Assembly (NCBI GenBank): GCA_910584945.1
Contig: CAJUDY010000043.1
Coordinates: 1-31,768 of the forward strand
Direction: 5' to 3'
DNA: 31,768 nucleotides
Origin: an uncultured Lachnospiraceae bacterium
Lineage (GTDB): Bacteria; Bacillota; Clostridia; Lachnospirales; Lachnospiraceae
In this document: positions 24,675 to 30,082 of the stretch, in pieces
Layout: each line of letters opens with the position of its first letter
Numbering within the stretch: position 1 is the first letter of the stretch
Notes under the pieces: generated by a model
Databases searched by the model: none
Told to the model about the DNA's origin: nothing
The model's input: only the letters and a program-made list of their open reading frames with translations
Made by a program: the position numbers and the translations under genes

Positions 24675-25649
24675 ATGGAACCTTTGATCAGTGTGATTGT
24701 ACCGGTATACAATGTGGAAACGTATCTGGGGCGGTGTGTGGACAGCCTGCTTGCCCAGACTTATCCGAATCTGGAGATCGTTCTGGTGGACGACGGCTCC
24801 CCGGACGGGTGTCCCGGGATTTGCGACGCCTATGCAAAAAAGGATGCGCGCGTCCGGGTGATTCATCAGGAGAATCTAGGGCTGTCGGGAGCGAGGAATG
24901 CGGGGATTGACGCGTCTAAGGGAGCGTATCTGGCCTTTGTGGATTCTGACGATTATGTGGCGACGGACTTTGTCCGCTCACTGTATGACTTGTTGACAGA
25001 GACTGAATGCGCCATCAGCCAGTGCGGATTCGCCTACGTACAGGGAGAGCCGCTTCGGAGTCCGAAGAGCAGAGATTACCGGGTATACCGGGGAGAAAGT
25101 CTGCTGAGGCAGTTCTACGGCCCGGAGGAGGAGGCCACCCGCTTTGTGGTGGCGTGGAATAAGCTGTACAAACGGGAGCTTTTCGACAAGATCCGCTATC
25201 CCCTGGGGAGAATCCATGAGGATGAAGCCACGACCTATCGACTGTTCCATGAGGGAAAGAAGCTGGCGTACACGGACCGGGCGTTATACGGATATTATAC
25301 GGACAATACGGGTAGCATTACGGCGGTTTTTTCCGGAAAGCGCCTTCAGTGGCTGACGGCCCATGAAGAACGGATTGCTTTTTTTGAAGAAAATGGATAT
25401 GAGAGCCTGCTTTCCAAGGCTTACCGGAAGCTCTGCGACACCTGTATCACCTTCTATCTGCGTTGTCCGAAGCAGGAGGAAGGAGCCGGGCTTCGGGAGG
25501 AGCTGAGGAAAGACCTGAGACGCTACCTCCGGGAAGGGGCAGGCTGGATTCGTAAGCTTCCTCTCCAGACCAGGGTGGGTTATCGGCTGTTCCTCTTAAG
25601 TCCGGCGTTGTATTCGCTTATTCTAAAAAGGATCGTGCCAGATGGTTAA
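24675..25649 (+). CDS. Family 2 glycosyltransferase, paralogue of the next-but-one gene product
   Basis: The 324-residue GT-A protein has VIVPVYNVETYLGRCVDSLL, DDGSPDGCP at 39-47, SGARNAGIDASKG and FVDSDDYV with the DxD-type DSDD at 90-93. VAWNKLYKRELF and IHEDEATTYRLF mark the acceptor site and likely base. Residues 19-47 are almost identical to those of the glycosyltransferase at 25721, and the DNA is also alike there, so the two are recent duplicates. It begins six bases after the preceding glycosyltransferase gene. The TAA stop is followed within four bases by leader element copy B. Confidence 0.9.
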   Translation: MEPLISVIVPVYNVETYLGRCVDSLLAQTYPNLEIVLVDDGSPDGCPGICDAYAKKDARVRVIHQENLGLSGARNAGIDASKGAYLAFVDSDDYVATDFVRSLYDLLTETECAISQCGFAYVQGEPLRSPKSRDYRVYRGESLLRQFYGPEEEATRFVVAWNKLYKRELFDKIRYPLGRIHEDEATTYRLFHEGKKLAYTDRALYGYYTDNTGSITAVFSGKRLQWLTAHEERIAFFEENGYESLLSKAYRKLCDTCITFYLRCPKQEEGAGLREELRKDLRRYLREGAGWIRKLPLQTRVGYRLFLLSPALYSLILKRIVPDG

Positions 25650-25652
25650 TGG

Positions 25653-25700
25653 AAAACAGCAATGGACCGTACAATCCCCGGGAGGGGAATTGCGGAACTT
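25653..25700 (+). repeat. Structured leader element, copy B (before the third glycosyltransferase)
   Basis: This 48-base element is nearly identical to copy A. P1 is GCAAT (25659-25663) with ATTGC (25689-25693), perfect here. The unpaired stretch again holds CCGTACAA. P2 is TCCCC (25675-25679) with GGGGA (25684-25688) and a GGGA loop. A competing hairpin, CAAT-CCCC with GGGGA-ATTG, uses the same 3' arm. GGAACTT follows, then AGGAG and the start at 25721. Where A and B differ near the stems, the changes mostly keep pairing (an A-T pair in B corresponds to G-C in A in the competing hairpin). Confidence 0.7.
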
Positions 25701-25720
25701 CGATAAATACAGGAGCAAGT

Positions 25721-26785
25721 ATGAGAGAGAAAATTAGTGTGATCGTACCGGTGTACGGCGTGGAAAAGGTGCTGGGGCGATGTGTGGACAGTCTGCTTGC
25801 CCAGACCTATGAGAATCTGGAGATCCTTCTGGTGGATGATGGATCGCCGGATGGCTGTCCGGCCCTCTGCGAGGAATACGCGGAAAAAGACGCCAGGGTG
25901 AAGGCGGTCCATAAGGAGAACGGAGGTCTGACTTCCGCCTGGAAGGAGGGCGTAAGGCATGCCTCCGGGGAGTTGCTGGGCTTTGTGGACAGCGATGATT
26001 GGGTGGAGCCAGATATGTACGAGAGGCTGAAAAGCGCTCTTGATAAAGGTCAGGCAGACATCGCCATGGCGGGACTCGTCTTCGACTATGAGGACCCTTC
26101 CTACCCGCCCAGGAAGGAGACCAACCGAATGGACCGGGAGGTCTACGACCGGCAGGGACTGGAAAGCCTCTATCCGGTTCTGTTAAATGACGGAAGTTTT
26201 ATCGGGCGGACCATTCAGCCCTCCCGGGTGACCAAGCTTTTTAAAAAGCAGCTGGTCGTACAGAATCTGGACCTCTGGGAGGAAAGGGTGACGGTGGGGG
26301 AGGATCTGCAGATGGTCTTTGCCGCCGTGCTGGACGCGCAACGCGTCTGCAGCGTGCCGGACTATTATCCGTATCACTACTGGTATAACGGATATTCCAT
26401 GACTGGCGGCCACGACCCGGACTATCTGTCAAAGATTCTGCTGCTGAAACACCGACTGGAGGCGATCTCCGACGCCAAGGGAGTCTATGATTTCCGGCCG
26501 CAGATCCGCAACGACTTTTTGAGCCTGGCCGTCATGGCAGTGAAAAATGAGATCTGGAGAAATCATACGGATTCCTTCCGACAGGTTTTGAAAAATGTAA
26601 AAAAGATGTGTGAGGACCCTTCGGTCCGGGAGGCCCTTGGGCATCACACTATGGACCGCATCGGATTATCTGTAAAATGCTACATTTTTATGATGAAACA
26701 TGGATGGTATCTGCCCTGCTATTTGGTGACGAAGGGATTCTTTACATGGTATTATCGGAGAAGAGGAAAGGACAATGGGGAATAA
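25721..26785 (+). CDS. Family 2 glycosyltransferase (third of the locus)
   Basis: The protein has 354 residues from the ATG at 25721, after AGGAG; a longer frame from 25649 would read through the leader element and is rejected. It shows VIVPVYGVEKVLGRCVDSLL, DDGSPDGCP (39-47), FVDSDDWV with DSDD at 90-93, and VGEDLQMVFAA with the likely base. In place of the common ARNxG motif it has LTSAWKEGVRHASGE, a known variant subgroup. The N-terminus duplicates that of the preceding glycosyltransferase while the C-terminal half has diverged, suggesting a different acceptor. The end overlaps the alternative start of the HAD gene. Confidence 0.9.
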   Translation: MREKISVIVPVYGVEKVLGRCVDSLLAQTYENLEILLVDDGSPDGCPALCEEYAEKDARVKAVHKENGGLTSAWKEGVRHASGELLGFVDSDDWVEPDMYERLKSALDKGQADIAMAGLVFDYEDPSYPPRKETNRMDREVYDRQGLESLYPVLLNDGSFIGRTIQPSRVTKLFKKQLVVQNLDLWEERVTVGEDLQMVFAAVLDAQRVCSVPDYYPYHYWYNGYSMTGGHDPDYLSKILLLKHRLEAISDAKGVYDFRPQIRNDFLSLAVMAVKNEIWRNHTDSFRQVLKNVKKMCEDPSVREALGHHTMDRIGLSVKCYIFMMKHGWYLPCYLVTKGFFTWYYRRRGKDNGE

Positions 26786-26804
26786 AGAGGAGTGTGGAGG
26801 ACAG

Positions 26805-27644
26805 ATGGAGAAAAAGCTGATATTTTTGGACATAGACGGAACCATCCTGCCTCTGGACGGAGAGGTCCACAGGACGGTAAAGGAAGGATTGCAGGAGGCG
26901 AGAAGGCGGGGGCATCAGATTTTTATCTGCACCGGCAGATCGCCCCACATGCTGCCGGAGAGTCTTAAGGATGTGGAACTGGACGGGATTGTGGCCAGCG
27001 CGGGTAGCGATATCTGGATACGGGGAGAGAATGTCCTTAGGGAGTCGCTGGATCGCCGACTTTTGGAAGACACTCTTGAGTTTCTGGAGCAGATGGAAGT
27101 GATCTATATCCTGGAGGGCTTCGAGAGAGTCTATGTGTCCAAAAGCGGGGAGAACATTCTGTCGGAAAGCGTGCCGGTTCCCGGGGACAATCCGGAGATC
27201 GTGCGCTGGAAGACGCTTTTCAACAGTCGGAAAAATGTGGGAGACATCGAGACGTGGAGAAAAGAGCAGGCGCCCATTCCCAAAATCTCCTTTATCACCT
27301 GGAGCAGGGAGGAGGCTAAGCGGGTCTATGGCGCATTCAAAGAGATGTTTCATGTGGTCTTTTTTCCGCCCCGCTCGGATTGCTTCTTCAACGGAGAACT
27401 GATCTCCCGGACAGCCAATAAAGGGACTGCTGTCCGATGGACCGCCGAATATCTGAAGGCAGGGATTCAAAATACGATCGCCTTCGGGGACAGCATGAAC
27501 GATTATCAGATGATTGAGGAGGCCGCCTGCGGGGTCGTGATGGCAAACGGCGACCCGCAGCTCAAAGCCATCGCCGACCGGGTATGCGAGAGCGTGGAGG
27601 AAGACGGAGTGGTGAAGGAACTTAAGAGAATGGAACTGATCTAA
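26805..27644 (+). CDS. HAD superfamily (Cof-type) phosphatase
   Basis: From 26805 the protein has 279 residues. Motif I is IFLDIDGT with the nucleophilic aspartate pair, followed by FICTGRSPHML (motif II threonine), the lysine region NKGTAVRW, and FGDSMNDYQMIEEA (motif IV), all intact. Cof-type HAD proteins dephosphorylate sugar phosphates and similar molecules. In this locus a role in sugar-phosphate supply or housekeeping is possible. GGAGG stands four bases before the ATG at 26805. An upstream in-frame ATG at 26775 overlaps the glycosyltransferase stop and would add ten residues unlike the family N-terminus. Confidence 0.85.
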   Translation: MEKKLIFLDIDGTILPLDGEVHRTVKEGLQEARRRGHQIFICTGRSPHMLPESLKDVELDGIVASAGSDIWIRGENVLRESLDRRLLEDTLEFLEQMEVIYILEGFERVYVSKSGENILSESVPVPGDNPEIVRWKTLFNSRKNVGDIETWRKEQAPIPKISFITWSREEAKRVYGAFKEMFHVVFFPPRSDCFFNGELISRTANKGTAVRWTAEYLKAGIQNTIAFGDSMNDYQMIEEAACGVVMANGDPQLKAIADRVCESVEEDGVVKELKRMELI

Positions 27645-27747
27645 AAAACAGCATCTGCCTGAAAGAAACCCCGGAAGGATTTTACGGAGCGAAGTAAGGG
27701 AAAATGCTTCCAGACGCTGGGGCAGAGAGGGGGCGGATGCGGAACTT
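27645..27747 (+). repeat. Diverged copy C of the leader element
   Basis: AAAACAGC begins at the base after the HAD stop codon, and TGCGGAACTTAAAT, identical over 14 bases to copy A, ends the element. Between them GCATCTGCC (27651-27659) pairs with GGCGGATGC (27732-27740) in a 9-base P1 with one G-T wobble. The interior is longer and lacks CCGTACAA. Flank identity and a maintained but different P1 support relatedness; the missing core makes this copy doubtful or decayed. Confidence 0.45.
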
Positions 27748-27925
27748 AAATTTAGAATACTTGTACCTCTACGGGCATTTGCCGCCGAATTTCATCGCGA
27801 AAAAGGAGGCGGAGGCCCTTGGCTGGGAGGGCGGTTCCCTGGAACCTTATGCCCCGGGATGTGCATCGGCGGCAGCCGGCAGGTGCTTGTCCAGGCGGAA
27901 CAGGAATGCAGGAATCTTTGCCTGA
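27704..27925 (+). pseudogene. Broken barnase-type ribonuclease
   Basis: The frame reads EYLYLYGHLPPNFIAKKEAE followed by ALGWEGGSLEPYAPG, closely resembling the barnase family segment LPDNYITKSEAQALGW...APG. Right after APG the homology moves to another frame (CIGG, matching the conserved SIGG), which implies a single-base loss near 27855-27865. Later family motifs survive only as scraps (NRNAGIF). The signal peptide region upstream and the catalytic Glu/Arg/His part downstream are missing. The reading frame opens at ATG 27704 or 27737 inside leader copy C. An extracellular RNase toxin remnant is the likely origin; no barstar-type inhibitor is nearby. Confidence 0.7.
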
Positions 27926-27943
27926 AAGAAGAATAAGAGAGAT

Positions 27944-27993
27944 TACGGCGTTTTCATCTGGGAGAAATCTTTGGACGAAAACGCCGTATTTTT
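27944..27993 (+). terminator. Strong terminator between the convergent units
   Basis: TACGGCGTTTTC (27944-27955) and GAAAACGCCGTA (27977-27988) are perfect 12-base inverted repeats with a 21-base loop, followed by TTTTTT. It terminates the polysaccharide locus and, lying 8 bases past the stop of the opposite-strand deacetylase, probably serves that gene too. Confidence 0.8.
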
Positions 27994-28000
27994 TGACAGG

Positions 28001-28774
28001 TTATGTGGGATTGTCGTTCACATGCTGCCGCCCCTCGTGGTCCATTTCATAATTTTCCGTATAGATCAGTTCAGATATGGGTACAATCTCAAAGCCCTTC
28101 TCCTGCAGTCCCGCGATCACACGGGGGAGGGCGTCTTTGGTATATTTTGCACCGTTGTGCATGAGGATGATGGAGCCGTTTCCCAGATGCTCGTGGTCCA
28201 GGACTTTGGATACGATGGAGTCCGCCCCGTAGTCTTTCCAGTCCAGGCTGTCCACATCCCACTGAATCACATGGTATTTCAGTTCGTTGGCGGCCGCGAT
28301 CAGGGTGTCGTTGTAATCCCCATAGGGAGGGCGAAAGAGGGTCATCTCCTTACCGGTCAGTTCTTTGACCCGGTCGTGGACTTTCTGAATCTCCTCCTTG
28401 CACTCGGCGGTGCCAAGCTGTGACATCTGCTTGTGGTTTTCACTGTGGTTACCAAGGTCATGTCCGGCCTCGGCGATGGCTTTCACATCGTCCGGATAGG
28501 CCTCCACCCAGCCGCCGGTCATAAAGAAGGTGGTTTTTACCTGATACTGGTCCAAGATGGACAGGAGATCGGCGGTGTCTTCATTCCCCCAGGCCGCGTC
28601 AAAACTAATGGCAACTTTGGGGGTCTCTGTCTGTACGCAGTAGATTGGAAGCTTCCGGCTGTCAACCCGGGCAGAAGCAGGAGTGCTCTTCTTCTGAAAG
28701 GCTCCGACTGCCGCGACAACGAGGAGCAGACACAGGACGAGGGTGCCGGTTTTCCGCAGGTATTGACGGTTCAT
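28001..28774 (-). CDS. Polysaccharide deacetylase (PdaB-like NodB homology domain)
   Basis: The 257-residue protein has an N-terminal membrane anchor or signal (GTLVLCLLLVVAAVGAF, 10-26) and then a NodB domain. ISFDAAWGNEDT holds the first Asp (59). NHSENH holds the metal-binding His110 and His114. RPPYGDYN (148-155) and LMHNGAK (His206) complete the set. The FDAAWG form in place of TFDDGP is typical of the sporulation-linked PdaB/YlxY type, which may lack ordinary deacetylase activity. CGGAG precedes the start on the minus strand. The gene converges on the polysaccharide locus. Confidence 0.9.
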   Translation of the reverse strand: MNRQYLRKTGTLVLCLLLVVAAVGAFQKKSTPASARVDSRKLPIYCVQTETPKVAISFDAAWGNEDTADLLSILDQYQVKTTFFMTGGWVEAYPDDVKAIAEAGHDLGNHSENHKQMSQLGTAECKEEIQKVHDRVKELTGKEMTLFRPPYGDYNDTLIAAANELKYHVIQWDVDSLDWKDYGADSIVSKVLDHEHLGNGSIILMHNGAKYTKDALPRVIAGLQEKGFEIVPISELIYTENYEMDHEGRQHVNDNPT

Positions 28775-28913
28775 AGATACTCCGAAAAGTAGTTCTTGCT
28801 TTTATTCTATTCCTCGTCTGCCGGGAAATACCTGTGTTTTGTCGGGAATATGTGAACCTGTCGCCTCACTGTACTTTGATCGAAAAGCCTTCATGGATTC
28901 CAACCGGGATGTC

Positions 28914-28931
28914 GTATTCATTTAAGAATAC
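28914..28931. other. Small inverted repeat in the AT-rich gap
   Basis: GTATTC and GAATAC flank ATTTAA, and a further GAATAC follows at about 28945. The surrounding gap 28775-29008 holds no recognisable gene; it contains the deacetylase upstream region. The repeats could be an operator for the small ribbon-helix-helix gene downstream, which is only a guess. Confidence 0.25.
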
Positions 28932-29008
28932 TGTGAATCGTCGAGAATACAATTATGTTTTCTTTAGTTGTAAGCTCTTTGAAAACAGATGTTACGGGGA
29001 ATAAAAAA

Positions 29009-29167
29009 ATGGGGCGCCTGACCGATAATCCGAAAGATATTTCTTTGAAGGTTCGTCTTGATAAAGATACAGCAGAAAAACTGGATGAATGTGTTGGTAT
29101 TCTGGACGTATCGAAAGCCGAAGTGGTTAGACAAGGGGCGCGGAAGGTTCACGGCGACCTGACATGA
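29009..29167 (+). CDS. Small ribbon-helix-helix (CopG-like) DNA-binding protein
   Basis: The protein has 52 residues from ATG 29009, with GGGG nine bases upstream. The pattern ISLKVRLDKDTAEKLDE (beta strand then helix) followed by LDVSKAEVVRQGARKV fits a ribbon-helix-helix fold, as in CopG-type repressors and antitoxins. A frame extending upstream to 28955 has no matching ribosome binding site. No toxin gene is next to it, so it may be an orphan antitoxin or a remnant of a mobile element. The stop is followed by a hairpin at 29178. Confidence 0.6.
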   Translation: MGRLTDNPKDISLKVRLDKDTAEKLDECVGILDVSKAEVVRQGARKVHGDLT

Positions 29168-29177
29168 AAATAGTGTA

Positions 29178-29216
29178 AGAAGCGGCGCACGTTCACCAAA
29201 GTATGCCACCGCTTCT
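29178..29216 (+). terminator. Hairpin after the ribbon-helix-helix gene
   Basis: AGAAGCGG (29178-29185) and CCGCTTCT (29209-29216) are perfect 8-base inverted repeats with a 23-base loop and no T-tract. It may be a weak terminator or the 3' end structure of the small gene's mRNA. The rest of 29217-29329 shows nothing recognisable. Confidence 0.35.
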
Positions 29217-29329
29217 CACGGCACTCGTATCTTACAGGCAGACTGCGTAAATATTATACACTGCTCGGTTATGTCTGGCAAGGTTTGTAAAATTTCATTT
29301 TTCGGATAGAACACGATTGCTTTTATTCG

Positions 29330-29378
29330 TTTACACAGAAGTGAAAAGCGGCTATAATACAGCTATAGCTGTTTTTTT
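29330..29378 (+). promoter_or_regulatory. Promoter-in-terminator cassette, copy 1 (ahead of the remnant)
   Basis: TTTACA (29330-29335), a 17-base spacer and TATAAT (29353-29358) form a near-consensus sigma-A promoter. The -10 lies between AGCGGCTATA and TATAGCT-GTTTTTTT, a partly decayed version of the hairpin in copy 2. It is flanked upstream by TTTTATTCG, as in copy 2. GGAGG follows at 29379. Confidence 0.75.
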
Positions 29379-29448
29379 GGAGGAAAAGATTTCATGTGGA
29401 TGGCATTTGCTATGCGAAAGAGCATTATATGATAGATGTCAGCGATCG
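29379..29448 (+). pseudogene. N-terminal remnant of an AAA ATPase/nuclease gene
   Basis: The frame from 29381 reads RKRFHVDGICYAKEHYMIDV, against RKRFNVNGICYPDEHYMVNL in the intact gene at 30083. Homology covers about 22 codons and stops near DR. The start codon is gone: where the intact gene has GGAGG-TAAAGTAT-GAGG, this copy has a single GGAGG, as if recombination between two GAGG repeats removed 12 bases with the ATG. The remainder of the gene is replaced by a nucleotidyltransferase fragment. Confidence 0.75.
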
Positions 29449-29464
29449 GGGAGGAGGGGAACGG

Positions 29465-29620
29465 ATGTCGACGATGATCAATGACTTATTGAAGCAATAT
29501 GTACGGGAAATAAGGAAAATTTACGGAAATCATTTAAAGTCCGTGATTTTATATGGCTCGTATGCCCGGGGAGACGATCTCGATCACCCAATCCGGCGCT
29601 CCGTGGCAACCTTTCTCTGA
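29465..29620 (+). pseudogene. Truncated MNT-type nucleotidyltransferase
   Basis: ATG 29465 with GGAGGAGGGG upstream opens a frame of 51 residues. Its start, MSTMINDLLKQYVREI, and the motif SVILYGSYARGD are the N-terminus and GS-X10-DxD start of MNT/KNTase-fold nucleotidyltransferases, the antitoxin partner in HEPN-MNT systems. Just after GSYARGD the sequence becomes antisense to a Uma2 gene and ends, so the acidic DxD catalytic residues are missing. No HEPN gene is present. It is most likely a non-functional fragment. Confidence 0.7.
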
Positions 29621-29905
29621 GATTTTATGAGGATCGCAGATCACGGACAGATCGGGTTCTACATAATTGGTGTCGTCTGCATTTAGGAACACCGCAAAAG
29701 GAGCCGGTAATACGCTGCACGCGCCATTATGGCGCAGGATATAGTCTTTTATTTGGTAAGACAAATCCATTACAAGCATCTGATGCTTTGTGCTCGGTGG
29801 GGCTATATAGTAAATCTTTCCATCAATCAACTCCGCCCGTTCCCCATCCGGCAAAGCGTAAATATCGTCTGTTGTATAAATTTCTTCTTTTCTTATTGCG
29901 TTCAT
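29549..29905 (-). pseudogene. C-terminally truncated Uma2 family endonuclease
   Basis: On the minus strand, ATG 29905 (GGAG 8 bases before; preferred over 29932) opens a frame reading IYTTDDIYALPDGERAELID, then IAPPSTKHQMLV, YVEPDLSVICDP and PDWVIEIVSPG. These are the hallmarks of the Uma2 (DUF820) PD-(D/E)XK-like family common in cyanobacteria and Lachnospiraceae. A normal copy continues for another 60-70 residues after EIVSP. Here it ends within four codons, where it runs into the nucleotidyltransferase fragment from the opposite strand. The core acidic residues (PDLSV, EIVSP) are present, but the K-bearing end is lost. Confidence 0.75.
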
Positions 29906-29978
29906 AAGATTTATCTCCGCTTTTGCTTTCATTATATCCGCGAATCTACAGAATTACAATCGTGTTTTTTCCTGGTTG

Positions 29979-30004
29979 CAGGGTTGCTTCATGAAACAAC
30001 CCTG
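29979..30004. other. 26-base near-perfect palindrome
   Basis: CAGGGTTG (29979-29986) and CAACCCTG (29997-30004) enclose C-TTCATGAA-A, so all but one base pair of the 26 bases is symmetrical. It lies 19 bases upstream of the -35 of the intact ATPase gene. Candidate operator or transcript-end hairpin; no T-tract follows on the plus strand, while T runs lie upstream at 29965-29970. Confidence 0.5.
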
Positions 30005-30022
30005 AGAGATTACTTTTATTCG

Positions 30023-30071
30023 TTTACACAGGAGTAAAAAGCGGCTATAATACGGTTATAGCCGCTTTTTT
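30023..30071 (+). promoter_or_regulatory. Promoter-in-terminator cassette, copy 2 (ahead of the intact ATPase)
   Basis: TTTACA (30023-30028), 17 bases and TATAAT (30046-30051) make a strong promoter. The -10 is inside a perfect 15-base-pair inverted repeat (30036-30050 with 30056-30070, loop TACGG) that ends in a T run and is followed at once by GGAGG (30072-30076). RNA entering from upstream would form the full terminator. RNA started from this promoter would begin near the 3' arm and could not. Confidence 0.8.
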
Positions 30072-30082
30072 GGAGGTAAAGT

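Noticed and set aside
27971..28010. A GRKRRIF-like stretch resembling the barnase RGAKRI motif
   Set aside because: It falls exactly on the arm of a perfect 12-base-pair terminator, so the resemblance is best explained by the stem sequence.
27971..28423. A long plus-strand frame opposite the deacetylase
   Set aside because: It is the mirror of the well-supported minus-strand NodB-domain gene and shows no family features of its own.
29729..30037. A 102-codon plus-strand frame over the Uma2 fragment and ATPase leader
   Set aside because: It is antisense to the Uma2 homology and ends inside the promoter of the ATPase gene; no motif or ribosome binding site supports it.
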